The notes under the pieces: model-generated
Database searches by the model: none
Seen by the model: only the letters and a program-made list of their open reading frames with translations
What the model was told of the DNA's origin: nothing
In this document: positions 29,483-38,994 of the stretch, in pieces
How the letters are laid out: each line of letters opens with the position of its first letter
How positions within the stretch are numbered: position 1 is the first letter of the stretch
Assembly (NCBI GenBank): GCA_943788245.1
Contig: CALSPN010000006.1
Coordinates: forward strand, 62,001-126,000
DNA: 64,000 nt
Direction of reading: 5' to 3'
Source of the DNA: an uncultured Verrucomicrobiae bacterium
GTDB lineage: Bacteria > Verrucomicrobiota > Verrucomicrobiia > Limisphaerales > AAA164-E04
Position numbers and translations under genes: made by a program

Positions 29483-30671
29483 CTAAACCTCACGCTTAAA
29501 AAGCATTATCACCAACCAGGCACAGACACACATCAAGGCTGTCAGTATCCAATAAAACAAGAACCCGGTAATCAGACCTGATTGTTCAGAAACCGCCGAC
29601 ATGACAAAAGGAAAGATGCAGACTCCAACACCGCCACTGGTGGATACGAGACCTATTGCTGCGCTTTGGCCTTTTTTAAACTTGAGACCAATAATCGACA
29701 TCACACAGGGGTAAATGATTGAGAAACCCATCCCCGTAAGAAAGAAAAATAAACCGGACCACCATATGCTGACACTCCAGACAGCCAAGCCAAGAAATAA
29801 AAAAGACGCTAGAGAACAGATGACCAGCAACTTGACTAATTGATTGCCCCGGTATCCAACGCTAATCCCAATTCTCCCCAGAAAAACGCCGAACCACAGA
29901 ACTGAAACCATCAATGCACCGAACGAAGCTGAAGATTGATGTATTTCAACAAAATACTCTGCGATCCAATTTGAAATCCCAATTTCGGCTCCCACATAGA
30001 AAAATATCGTTCCTGACAATAAAAGCAGGAGAGGATCACAAAACAATTTTCTCTTGTTAGCTTCATTGGATACACTGGAAGATTCGCTTGCATCGTGAAG
30101 CCAGCGAGCCTGCCAGGTCCAAACCAACATGCACAGGCAGAGAAAGGCCATGACGATATAGACGACACGCCATGAGACATCCCACCAAACGAGAAAGCCT
30201 GCAAGGAAAGGAGCAATCATGGCTCCTACCGTGAAAGCCGAATGAACAAGGTTCATCAAGCGGCTTTTGCCTGGAGCTTCAATATTGACCACGGAAACAT
30301 TGGTTGTGACTTCCACCGCCCCCTGTCCCAAACCAAGTACGATGAAAATGATCAAGTTCGCAGCCAGGGAGTCAAAACATCCAAAAAGCCCAATTCCAAG
30401 TCCTTGAAGAATCAGGCCTACCAACATCACGTTGCGCCCCCCCCCAACTCGGCAGTAACATGCCCGTGACAAAGGTGGACACAAAAAAACCTGCGGCACT
30501 ACCAGCAAAAATCCAACCTGCAGCAAGGTAATTCCAGCCGAATTCGCGGATGACTAAAGGTAAGGTGGCACCTACCGTGGTTGCAATTCCGCCAAAAAGG
30601 AGAAAGTTAACGAACAGATAAACAAATGCTTGGTTCACTCCAGTTCGTGATGATCGAAATAAAGCTATCAT
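29483..30671 (-). CDS. MFS transporter, apparent frameshift at a C9 tract
   Basis: A major facilitator superfamily permease of about 395 residues with around 12 hydrophobic segments, in two frames. The first 75 residues (AFVYLFVNFLLFGGIATTVG, FGWNYLAAGWIFAGSAAGFF) run to GMLLPSWGG. The next frame resumes at GGRNVMLVGLILQGLGIGLFG, the usual loop 2-3 of MFS proteins. The join lies in nine consecutive C (plus strand) at 30437-30445; eight would give an open frame. Its start overlaps the sulfatase stop by 4 nt (ATGA), so the two form an operon, and a sugar freed by the sulfatase is a likely substrate (inference). Alternative reading: a phase-variable tract, less likely given other homopolymer breaks here. 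Confidence 0.85.
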
Positions 30672-32224
30672 TTCTGGCCAGAGAAAGCGCCCGTATTGAT
30701 GGCCCAGCTGTTCCAGGAAGATGCCATTTTTCTGACTTTATCAGGATACTGCAATGCCAGATCTACCATTTCGGTGCGGTCATGGCGCATGTGATAAAGC
30801 TCCCAATTTTGAATTTTTCGATCCCAGACCAATTTCCAATTCCCTTCTCTCACGGCGCGATTGCCAATAAATTCCCACCATAGAATTTCGTGTCCTTCCC
30901 GCTGTTGACCAATGAAGATGGGAATCAGGCTTTTGCCTTCTAACGGGATGATGGAATTACCTTTAAAAACATTGGGATAATCCGTCTGAGCCGCTTCAAG
31001 AAAAGTAGGCATGAAATCGATGATGTGCCCCACTTGATGTGTCACGGTGTTGGGCTGAATGACATCAGGCCAACGAACGATGAGCGGAGTCGAAATACCG
31101 CCTTCATGCATCCAGCTTTTAAAACGTCGAAACGGTGTGTTTTGAGCAGATGCCCAACCTGGCCCACAGGTCATGTAATGTTCAGAGCTACCCGGAACGT
31201 TCTCAGAGCGATCTTGTGAATATGTTTCACCGCAGCCCCCGTTATCAGAAAGGAAAAGAATCATGGTATTGTCTGTTTCTCCGGATTCCTCGATGGCATC
31301 CAATATTCGGCCAATACCTTGGTCCATTCGATCGATCATAGCGGCATAAACCGCCATTCTTCGATCCTGCCAATCCTTGTCTTTTTGATCCTCCCAGTTA
31401 CCAGCTTCAGGGTCAGCTGAGGGCAACTTCCACCCCGCGTCAATGAGCCCCAACCGGACCAGTTTTTTGTGACGAACGCCCCTTAAATTTTCCCATCCTT
31501 CCTTGTATTTTCCCAGATACTTTTGAACGTCTTCTTCGGGCGCATGCAGTGGGTAGTGCGGTGCCGTGTAGCAAACATGCATAAAATAAGGGGCATCGCT
31601 TTTGGCCATCCTCTGAATGTTGATTACTGCGTGATCAGTGAAAGCATCTGTTGTGTAAAAATCCTTTGGAAATTCTGTAATAATTCTCTCATTCTGACCG
31701 AAGACGCGTATGCGATTCTTTTTGAAATCAGGGTCAGGTTTTACTGGATTGAAATAATGACAACCTCCATCCATTAATCCATAGTATTCTTGAAACCCAC
31801 GATCGACAGGGCGTCTGGGCTTGGTTGACCCCAGATGCCACTTTCCACTCATCGCAGTCTGATAGCCAGCCAACTGCAATGACTCACCAAGTGTCACCAT
31901 TGATCCCTTGAGCAAAGGACCCTTTTTCTGGCGGGGATACAGTCCGGTCAAAAGTGCAGCACGAGTGGTCGTACACTTCGCACTATTATAAAATTGAGTA
32001 AACCTCAAACCTTCGGAGGCAAGTCGATCCAAATGAGGTGTTCGCACCTCTCCCCCATAGCAACCTATATCGGACCAGCCCATGTCGTCGCACATGATCA
32101 ACACAATGTTAGGTTTGGCTTTCGCCTGGATGATCCCATTGATTCCCAATGTCAGGAGAAGGACGATTAGAAAATTCCAACCCGATGAAAGGGATCGGCT
32201 GGAAATTGGGTTGGATAACATCAT
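30668..32224 (-). CDS. Secreted sulfatase (arylsulfatase family, S1)
   Basis: A 518-residue family S1 sulfatase. The signal peptide (FLIVLLLTLGINGIIQAKA) is followed by metal-binding MCDDMGWSDIGCYGG (about 44-58). The modification site is C84 in CTTTRAALLTG, which would be turned to formylglycine; the usual Pro/Ser of C-x-P/A-S/x-R is replaced by Thr, seen in some planctomycetal sulfatases. SGKWHLGS (about 125) and FLSDNGGCGETY (about 318) supply further active-site residues. Exported sulfatases of this kind remove sulfate esters from algal or animal polysaccharides. The 4-nt overlap with the MFS gene implies coupled uptake. No formylglycine-generating enzyme is encoded here. Exact substrate cannot be told from sequence alone. 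Confidence 0.9.
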   Translation of the reverse strand: MMLSNPISSRSLSSGWNFLIVLLLTLGINGIIQAKAKPNIVLIMCDDMGWSDIGCYGGEVRTPHLDRLASEGLRFTQFYNSAKCTTTRAALLTGLYPRQKKGPLLKGSMVTLGESLQLAGYQTAMSGKWHLGSTKPRRPVDRGFQEYYGLMDGGCHYFNPVKPDPDFKKNRIRVFGQNERIITEFPKDFYTTDAFTDHAVINIQRMAKSDAPYFMHVCYTAPHYPLHAPEEDVQKYLGKYKEGWENLRGVRHKKLVRLGLIDAGWKLPSADPEAGNWEDQKDKDWQDRRMAVYAAMIDRMDQGIGRILDAIEESGETDNTMILFLSDNGGCGETYSQDRSENVPGSSEHYMTCGPGWASAQNTPFRRFKSWMHEGGISTPLIVRWPDVIQPNTVTHQVGHIIDFMPTFLEAAQTDYPNVFKGNSIIPLEGKSLIPIFIGQQREGHEILWWEFIGNRAVREGNWKLVWDRKIQNWELYHMRHDRTEMVDLALQYPDKVRKMASSWNSWAINTGAFSGQK

Positions 32225-32360
32225 CTATATATTCAAATTGAACCACCCCGAAAAACAATCAAAATCAAAACCAGTTTTTGACATGGAACAAAACATGCTG
32301 GATTGTAATTGGTAATCGTTTTCTTAGTCCGGCATACCAAGGGGTGGATCAGGATCACAC

Positions 32361-33233
32361 ATGTTAAGAAGCCCATACATTCAATCGATATTCATCGCAT
32401 TCGTGGCAGTGAGGCGAAACCTTTCCCGAGGTTTCACCTTGATAGAACTGCTTGTTGTCATCAGCATCATTGCCATTCTTGCAAGCATGCTGTTACCGGC
32501 ACTCTCAAAAGCCAAAGGAGCAGCGCACAAGGCCTACTGTATCAATAATCAGCGACAGCTCAATATTGCATGGCTGCTGTATGCAGAAGATCACGGAAAA
32601 ATGGTGCCAAATGGCTATGTTGAAAGTACCACACTTGGCCTTCAACGCCCATGGGTATCGGGTGGCACCCATGTGGAACGATTCATGCACACTAACTCAC
32701 AATTGCTGACAAACCCTTCCTACTCGGCTTTCGCTCAAGGGGGCTATGTGGGCTCAGCCAATACTTACAAATGCCCGGCAGATCGCAGGCCCACCTTTTT
32801 CCAGGGTGTAAATTACCGCGGGGTAAGAAGTTATTCTTTGAATGCTTTCTTTGGGTGGGTATTTCCAGGTGCAGTGAACTATGGGTCTGGCTATCACGCT
32901 TATTCTAAGCCCTCTCAATTGGCGGGAATGAAGGCAAGTGATGTATTCACATTCATCGATGTCAATTCAGACAGCATATGTTATTCGGGATTTATTACGA
33001 AAATGGGAACAAGCGAGCAATTTTTCCACATCCCGGGCGCTTACCACAACGGTCGGGGAGCGGCCGCCTTTGTCGACGGCCATGTCGAAACATTGAAATG
33101 GAAAGATCAAAGAACGATCACCAACAAAACCATCCTGCATTTTGAAGCATCAGAAGGTAATCCAGACCTCAAATGGCTCCAAGCACATGCGGCAGAGCGC
33201 GAATCACCACTGAGACCCGCGGGAGAAAACTGA
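32361..33233 (+). CDS. Type II secretion pseudopilin-like protein (H-X9-DG)
   Basis: A 290-residue prepilin-like protein. The cleavage region reads [18 protein letters not shown] with the conserved Glu5, followed by [13 protein letters not shown], identical in plan to the other two copies. The leader of about 23 residues (from the ATG at 32361) is somewhat long and partly hydrophobic ([11 protein letters not shown]), so a later non-ATG start cannot be excluded. The globular part ends with [15 protein letters not shown], a perfect H-X9-DG motif. Such proteins are numerous in Verrucomicrobiota and Planctomycetota and have no known role; they may be pseudopilins or surface fibres. It is a single gene, divergent from the sulfatase. 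Confidence 0.88.
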   Translation: MLRSPYIQSIFIAFVAVRRNLSRGFTLIELLVVISIIAILASMLLPALSKAKGAAHKAYCINNQRQLNIAWLLYAEDHGKMVPNGYVESTTLGLQRPWVSGGTHVERFMHTNSQLLTNPSYSAFAQGGYVGSANTYKCPADRRPTFFQGVNYRGVRSYSLNAFFGWVFPGAVNYGSGYHAYSKPSQLAGMKASDVFTFIDVNSDSICYSGFITKMGTSEQFFHIPGAYHNGRGAAAFVDGHVETLKWKDQRTITNKTILHFEASEGNPDLKWLQAHAAERESPLRPAGEN

Positions 33234-33238
33234 TCTGA

Positions 33239-33763
33239 TTACCTCGATCCGGAAAAGCGACACGACCGCAGCAACTTCGAAGTCCAGTGACCTTTGAGAA
33301 TTCCGCGGCATTTGCCGTCTCTTGTGAGGCATTCGAGGTGAATCATGCCTGCCTTTTTCAATTGAATACGGGTGTCGATGCGCCCGGAAATAAGGAGACT
33401 TGCCAATCCGCTCAAACAAGGTTCGTGCCCTACAATCATTAAACGCTGCTGACTTTCCAGCAAAGAAGCCAGATTGTTCTCAAAAAAAGCAAAAATGGAT
33501 TGGTCCGCTCCCAAGGCATCCATGTATTGCACACTATGAATGACTTTGAGTCCCTGATGTATGATGCGTGCTGTCTCTGCAGCTCGAGGGAAGGGACTGG
33601 AGACAATTTGATCTGGAATCATATCAAATTGTCGAAGGGCCGGCATCATTGCCTGAATGTTTGCAATCCCTTCAGGGGTCAATCGGCGAGGTCGGTCAGC
33701 ATACCCAGTGTGACTGCTCGCATCCTCCGCCTTACCATGCCGCATGATGAACAACTCACTCAT
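33239..33763 (-). CDS. sixA: Phosphohistidine phosphatase, SixA type
   Basis: A 174-residue histidine-phosphatase-superfamily protein. The catalytic RHG triad (residues 8-10, in FIMRHGKAE), the second Arg in SSPFPRAAETARI (about 56-69) and the second catalytic His in MIVGHEPCLSGLA (about 110-122) are all present. Length and layout fit SixA, which removes phosphate from the HPt domain of sensor kinases in E. coli; family members in other phyla may act on other phospho-substrates. Its start overlaps the end of the upstream membrane-protein gene by 8 nt, so the two are co-translated. No two-component genes are nearby to indicate a target. The gene symbol rests on family resemblance. Confidence 0.85.
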   Translation of the reverse strand: MSELFIMRHGKAEDASSHTGYADRPRRLTPEGIANIQAMMPALRQFDMIPDQIVSSPFPRAAETARIIHQGLKVIHSVQYMDALGADQSIFAFFENNLASLLESQQRLMIVGHEPCLSGLASLLISGRIDTRIQLKKAGMIHLECLTRDGKCRGILKGHWTSKLLRSCRFSGSR

Positions 33764-34544
33764 GGGGCATCGTTAGTGGCTGAGATCCTGAAAAAGAATC
33801 ATTAGGAGGCTCATCTGTAAATGTCACTTCTACCAGCTTAATTTCTTCATAGGCGTCTGGAAACTGATTCAAGAACCAGTTACTGATGAATCGTGTCATT
33901 GATTTCCGCGCTTGATCGCGCACTAGAATCATGACGGCTTCGTTCTCCGCGTATTGTGCCAGCGTTGGCAACATATCCTTTTCAAGCGAATCAAGCTGGT
34001 CCTCAGCGCCAAAGCGAGCCCAGCCATTCTGGCTTCGCTTTTCCATGCGGTTCAAATGAATCGCAGGAGGAAGCATCGCCCTCAGACGGGGAGCTCGAAC
34101 ATAACAAACATCTCCCTGAGCTTCAATTTCCCAAGGACCGTCCAAATTGACATAGTAGCGGTAAGTCACGGGCACTCGAATTTCAGCAATGGAAGTCCCC
34201 AGAGAAAAATGATCCCAGAACAAAGACATGCGATCTTCGGATTTCAGGATCTCGACACGATCCACCTTGGCTAATTCCAAACGCCCCCCCCCGGCATCAC
34301 TGATCTCCGGGATACCTGCCAGAAACGATTCTTTCAATGAAACCCGTGTGCCTCCGCCTAGAAGCTGGCTCAGGTCTTGCAGGGCCTTTTGTGAAGTTTT
34401 GAGACCGTTTTGGAAATTCTGATTCAACAAGGATCCGGCAAATACAAAACATAGGAGCACCATGAGCATCGCCATTCCTCCGAGAACGAGCAAAGTCAAT
34501 GGCCATCGCCAAGCCAAAATTACTTTTCTGGTAAAAACATTCAT
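33756..34544 (-). CDS. Membrane-anchored protein of unknown function, DUF4230-like
   Basis: A 262-residue protein with one N-terminal membrane helix (WPLTLLVLGGMAMLMVLLCF, about residues 13-32), the rest outside the membrane. I start it at the ATG at 34544, which places the helix right after a basic N-terminus; an in-frame upstream Met at 34622 would add 26 residues of unlikely sequence. The soluble part has VPVTYRYYVNLDGPWEIEAQG and RMEKRSQNGWARFG, an arrangement that recalls DUF4230 proteins, but the resemblance is weak. It carries a nine-G tract (34284-34292) that is read in frame as Gly-Gly-Gly. It overlaps sixA by 8 nt. Function is unknown. Confidence 0.65.
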   Translation of the reverse strand: MNVFTRKVILAWRWPLTLLVLGGMAMLMVLLCFVFAGSLLNQNFQNGLKTSQKALQDLSQLLGGGTRVSLKESFLAGIPEISDAGGGRLELAKVDRVEILKSEDRMSLFWDHFSLGTSIAEIRVPVTYRYYVNLDGPWEIEAQGDVCYVRAPRLRAMLPPAIHLNRMEKRSQNGWARFGAEDQLDSLEKDMLPTLAQYAENEAVMILVRDQARKSMTRFISNWFLNQFPDAYEEIKLVEVTFTDEPPNDSFSGSQPLTMPHE

Positions 34545-34706
34545 GCTGCGAGGAGTTGAAGAGATGTTGCCAATCTTACATTCAAGTCGGAGAATTTCAA
34601 GTAGGATTGGATCGCTCTGCAAAGAATCGGGGAATGCCGAATGAGTCCCAGCGTTAAGTCTTTTATTCTTGTCTTATAGACAGCTTTAACAGTCTAATGT
34701 TCCAAC

Positions 34707-35504
34707 ATGAGAAGTTACTCATCCACCAAACAAATGCATTGGAATCAGCACCGGATTACTGCTTTCACGTTAATTGAGTTACTGGTGGTAATTGCCATCA
34801 TAGCCATTCTCGCTGGCATGTTATTACCGGCTCTTTCCAAAGCCAAGGAAGGCGCCAGAAGCACGGTTTGCAAGAGTAACATGCGCCAGATCACATTGGG
34901 CATGTTGATGTATGTCGATGACAACAACGACTTTCTCCCTTGGTCTGGGGGGGTAGATCGCAATTTAAAGCCCGATTGGGTGCATGGAGGGCAGACGGAC
35001 ACCTATGCCGATTCTCCCAACCGGTGGAAATCCCGAAGCTTCGGTTTTCATGCCGAATCAGGATCCGTCTTTCCTTACGTAACCGGCCAGGCTCAGTTAC
35101 CATACAGTGAGCGCCACACCAATGTTTACGATGTTTACCGCTGCCCAAGTACGAAAGCCCATGGAAGAGCATTGAGGGTTAATTTCAGCATGAACTCAAA
35201 AATCGACAGAGACGAGTCGCTCGCCCAAGGTCGCAATACAGGCCCAAAAGGAGTCAAAGCAGGGGCGGTGGCCACCCCTTCGGAAAAATTATTACTCATT
35301 AACGAAGACCCCGCAACCATGCGCAATGCCAGTTTCACTCCAGGAGGAACCGCTTCGAGAGGCGCTTTTATCACACACAACGGGCGGATAAATATGGGGT
35401 TTGTTGATGGCCATATAGAAAGCTGGAAAAATGAAAAGGTGCTTCAAGCCCAAAGGGGACGATTCGAGGATAAATACTTTGATCCGTATTTCCGACAAAG
35501 GTAA
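34707..35504 (+). CDS. Type II secretion pseudopilin-like protein (H-X9-DG)
   Basis: A 265-residue prepilin-like protein. After a 19-residue leader comes [20 protein letters not shown]; the residue before Phe is Ala rather than the usual Gly, which prepilin peptidases tolerate poorly but sometimes accept. The helix continues to [17 protein letters not shown]. The C-terminal region holds [15 protein letters not shown], a clear H-X9-DG motif. It is the third pseudopilin-like gene of the window and is closest in sequence to the one at 3160 in the N-terminal helix. The gene downstream (TPR/SH3 protein) starts only about 125 bp on, so they may be co-transcribed. Its role is unknown. Confidence 0.88.
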   Translation: MRSYSSTKQMHWNQHRITAFTLIELLVVIAIIAILAGMLLPALSKAKEGARSTVCKSNMRQITLGMLMYVDDNNDFLPWSGGVDRNLKPDWVHGGQTDTYADSPNRWKSRSFGFHAESGSVFPYVTGQAQLPYSERHTNVYDVYRCPSTKAHGRALRVNFSMNSKIDRDESLAQGRNTGPKGVKAGAVATPSEKLLLINEDPATMRNASFTPGGTASRGAFITHNGRINMGFVDGHIESWKNEKVLQAQRGRFEDKYFDPYFRQR

Positions 35505-35628
35505 ATTTTTCAGTTTGTTCGTCTAGAAAATGCTTGATCCTTCCCCCCATAATTTCAAAACCCTGAAACAGGATTATTGCACTGAAGGGAATGTCTGCAT
35601 TCATCTTTCTGTTTTCCCTAGACGTGTT

Positions 35629-36349
35629 ATGCTGATGCTTGCGATCGTAATGATCGCGATAAGTGTGAAAGGAGATGAATCGAGATTCGATCAAGCCAAC
35701 GGATTATTCGAACAAGGTGAATATGAGACCGCGATAGTTGAATACAAGAGCCTGATCGAGTCAGGAATCCAAACTCCCGCCGTTCATTTCAATATGGGAA
35801 ATGCTTACTTTCGCCAGAACAAAACGGGAATGGCCATATACCATTATTTGATGGCTCAAACGCTGGACCCACTCGATGCGGATGTGCAAGCCAACCTGAA
35901 ATTCACAAGAGATACGGCGGGCTTACCTTCGGGAGGCATCTCTTCTGCCTGGCGTCAATGGATACGCACCCTTCCACTGAACACCTGGTTCATTCTGACA
36001 TCATTACCCTTCTGGGGATATTGCGTTTTAAAAACCGCTCAATTATTAACGGCTTCAGCAAAATGGGAGGGGGTGAGATCCATATTGGGGTGGATGATCG
36101 GCCCTGGCGCTTGTTTGTTGGCACTCATTGCTTGGACGATTTCAGGGCAACGGGTCGGAGTGGTCATTACAGACCGGGCTCCACTTCATTCGAGCCCTTT
36201 TTCCGACTCAAAGAATCTGAGCGAAATGAAAACCGGCGAAGAGGTGCAACTGCTGGCAGAAAAGAACCAATGGCGACAAATCCGCAACACCAGAGGGAGA
36301 ACTGGGCTGGCTGGAAATGTCTCATCTCAAAGTCATTCCCATCCACTGA
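35629..36349 (+). CDS. TPR and SH3-domain membrane protein, BatE-like, apparent frameshift
   Basis: A protein of about 240 residues with a signal segment (MLMLAIVMIAISVKG), TPR-like repeats (QANGLFEQGEYETAIVEYKS, AVHFNMGNAYFRQN, about 15-85), two membrane stretches (TWFILTSLPFWGYCV and GWMIGPGACLLALIAWTIS) and a C-terminal bacterial SH3 domain. The frame as read misses the end of the SH3 domain. Removing one G from GGG at 36304-36306 gives RTGWLEMSHLKVIPIH and a stop at 36349, the normal SH3 ending, 19 nt before holB. The layout is that of BatE in the Bacteroides aerotolerance (MoxR) cluster, but no BatA-D genes are adjacent. A start at 35530 is open too, yet would hide the signal segment. 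Confidence 0.7.
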
Positions 36350-36368
36350 TTGCAGCACGGCTCAAGTC

Positions 36369-37410
36369 ATGGCTTTTGCAGAACTCATATCAGAAATCCC
36401 AACCTTGGGCATTTTACAAAAGAGCATTGAGCGCGCACGCATCGGGCACGCTTACCTGTTCACCGGCGCAGACAGAGAGACACTTGACCGAGCCGCCGTG
36501 GCCTTCGCCAAAGCAGTGAATTGTACGCAGGCAACCCATGCCAGTGAGCCCTTGCCCAGTCCTGTTGCCGAATATTGTGATCATTGCACGACATGTGAAC
36601 AGATCAGCGCCGACCACCACGGTGATGTGCAAATGGATCCGCCCTGAATCAAAGTCGAGACTGATCACCCTGCCGCAAATACGTCAGTTGATGGAGACCC
36701 TGCATCTGAAGGCAAATGATGCGCGAACCAAGGTCTGGATGATTGCAGATGCAGACAGAATGAACCAGCAATCGGCAAATGCGTTTCTGAAAACACTGGA
36801 GGAACCTCCCGAAAACTCGTTGATGATTCTGCTCTCAACCCAACCAGATCGGCTGCTTGAAACGATTCAAAGCCGATGTCTCCGCTTGAATTTCCCCGGC
36901 GACTCCTCGTCGACCATGAAGACCGAACATCAATCATGGCTGGAAGTTTTTGCACAACAACTCGCGGTGAAAGATTCCGGGATGCTGGATCGATACAAGG
37001 CATTGGACACCCTGATGGAGAAACTTGCTGAGGCAAGGCATCAGATTGAAGACGGCTTGAAGGACCGCTTTCTGGGTGATTTACCCAATGATGCCGAACC
37101 TAAAATCCGTGAAAAACGAGACAAGGAACTCAAGGCTGCAATCGAAGGGCAATACCGACGACGACGCACGGATGTGTTCAATGCACTTGAGTGGTGGCTG
37201 CGGGATGCATGGTTGCTTTCCCTGCAAGCCGAGACCTCCACTTTGACCTTTCCCGACCTCGCACCAGCCACTCATGCGCTGGCAACACGAACGGATGCAG
37301 GGAAGCTGCTGGATAATATTCGCCTTGTTGAAAAGCTTCAGCGTGTCCTTCACTCCAACGTGCAGGAAGCCCTTGCTCTCGAGGTTCATTTGCTCAAGTT
37401 GAATCTTTGA
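36369..37410 (+). CDS. holB: DNA polymerase III delta-prime subunit, apparent frameshift
   Basis: A clamp-loader subunit of about 346 residues in two frames. The first part starts MAFAELISEIPTLG and has HAYLFTGADRETL (the P-loop region; the GK-T of active ATPases is not seen, as usual for delta-prime) and the zinc site CDHCTTCEQISADHHGDV. It ends at a TGA at 36645. The second part resumes WIRPESKSRLITLPQIRQL, then VWMIADADRMNQQSANAFLK, LEEPPENSLMILLSTQPD and ETIQSRCLRLNF. Removing one A from AAA at 36631-36633 gives DVQWIRPES and one continuous protein. An essential gene should not be broken, so the break is most likely a sequence error. The subunit helps load the sliding clamp during replication. 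Confidence 0.88.
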
Positions 37411-37431
37411 CCTCAAGCCGATTCCATCTTC

Positions 37432-38994
37432 ATGCCAAAATCCCCCATAAATTCAAAAAACAGCAGCAATGCTTCAGACAGGAATCCTGCATCTTTGATG
37501 TCCAACTCAAAAACCAAAGATCCAGACGATCAGCTGAAATCATTTCGCATCCGTGCTTTCACCTGGATCTCCGGTATGCTCGTGATGCTGGGGATCCTCA
37601 AGTTTGGAACTCCGGTCATACTGCAAGATCAATTAGAGACTCCAAAGGAATGGATTGAATGGATTTTTTTCGCATGGCCCATGGAAACTGCTTACGCCTT
37701 GTTTGCTGCATGGCTCCTGATAGGAATACGTGTCCTTCCCTTCCGTAAGTCGACGTTTCCAAAATTCCTTTGGCTACCTCTGATCTGGTTAGGCTGGCAG
37801 TTTCTATCAGGTTTATTCACGGTGGACAAACCGTTAACTCAAACAGTACTTGCACATTTCATCGTGCTGATTGGATTGTTCTACGGGGGTTATTTTTTAT
37901 TGTCCAGATGTGACAGTCTTCGTGGAATCTCCATCATGGCAACCATTGGATTGGTCATGACCATGTGGTCAGGTACCGAACAGAAGTTTGGTGGACTGGA
38001 AGCGACACGCCAAATGATCTACCAACATAACCATTGGCAGACATCCTACCCCGAAGCTTTCCTCAAAAAAGCCATGACAGATCAACAGTGGCTCCAAACT
38101 GTGCGTCGCGACCCGAATCTGCTGAAAAATACGGCCGCCGAATATGGATTCAGTTCCAGACTGGAGTATGCAGGTAAGGGGGATTCACCCTTGGAAAGAG
38201 AGTTGGCGTTTCTTGAAAAAATCGGAAAAGACCGCATTTTTGGAACGCTTTTTTACCCAAACACCTTGGCAGCCGCCATTCTCCTCCTGTTGCCATTATC
38301 GCTCTTCTGCCTGTGGAATGCGACATCGCGATTACAAACGCCATCACGCTTACTTATCCTGGCTTGCTTTGCCCTCTGGGCGATCGCCTGCATTTACTGG
38401 TCTGGCTCCAAAGGGGGCTGGCTGGTTGCAATGATCGTCATGTGCCTGGCATTTCTCTTTGCAAAAGTCCCGAGAGCCTTAAAGGTGGGGCTGGTTTTCG
38501 TCCTGCTGATGGGCGGGGGTGGGCTTTTTTCCTGGAAGTATCAGGACTATTTCCAAAAAGGAGCCACAAGCGTTGGAGCGCGTTTTGAGTATTGGAGGGC
38601 TGCGTGGGAAACCAGTCTCGATCACCCTGTCCTTGGCACTGGTCCCGGTACATTCATGCGTGCATTTTCCAAAACAAAAACGGATGGAGCAGAGATGACA
38701 CGACTGACCCATAACGATTATCTCCAGCAAGCATCCGATGCCGGGTGGCCTTCCGCGATCATCTACGCGGTGTGGATGTTTGGTTCACTTTACTGGTTAC
38801 GCCCGAAGAAACTGGGGGACCAACCCATTCGCGAGGTCATCTGGTTGGGTTTGGTGGCGCTTGCGCTGCAAAATTTCATTGAATTCGGCTTGTACATACC
38901 GGCAATCGCATGGCCATATTTTCTGCTTCTGGGATGGCTTTGGGGGACCAGCGAGGCGAGCAGCACGCCGCTTCAAAAACCGCAGCAGGTGTAG
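37432..38994 (+). CDS. O-antigen ligase / polymerase-like membrane protein
   Basis: A 520-residue integral membrane protein with about ten hydrophobic helices and the Wzy_C (PF04932) layout: a large soluble loop (about residues 200-265), then LNATSRL, a helix with IACIYWSGSKGGWLVA (about 325) and, after WRAAWETSLDHPVLGTGPGTF (in two halves, about 388-405), LTHNDYLQQASDAGWPSAI. The SxGxxLxxA-like SKGGW and the H-N-D-Y-L motifs are characteristic of the O-antigen ligase superfamily, which joins polysaccharides or other polymers to lipid carriers or to proteins. It begins 21 bp after holB on the same strand. No glycan biosynthesis genes are close, so its acceptor cannot be guessed. Confidence 0.8.
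   Translation: MPKSPINSKNSSNASDRNPASLMSNSKTKDPDDQLKSFRIRAFTWISGMLVMLGILKFGTPVILQDQLETPKEWIEWIFFAWPMETAYALFAAWLLIGIRVLPFRKSTFPKFLWLPLIWLGWQFLSGLFTVDKPLTQTVLAHFIVLIGLFYGGYFLLSRCDSLRGISIMATIGLVMTMWSGTEQKFGGLEATRQMIYQHNHWQTSYPEAFLKKAMTDQQWLQTVRRDPNLLKNTAAEYGFSSRLEYAGKGDSPLERELAFLEKIGKDRIFGTLFYPNTLAAAILLLLPLSLFCLWNATSRLQTPSRLLILACFALWAIACIYWSGSKGGWLVAMIVMCLAFLFAKVPRALKVGLVFVLLMGGGGLFSWKYQDYFQKGATSVGARFEYWRAAWETSLDHPVLGTGPGTFMRAFSKTKTDGAEMTRLTHNDYLQQASDAGWPSAIIYAVWMFGSLYWLRPKKLGDQPIREVIWLGLVALALQNFIEFGLYIPAIAWPYFLLLGWLWGTSEASSTPLQKPQQV

Noticed and set aside
34284-34292. C9 tract as a frame break in the membrane protein gene before sixA
   Set aside because: It encodes Gly-Gly-Gly in frame and the protein continues normally.
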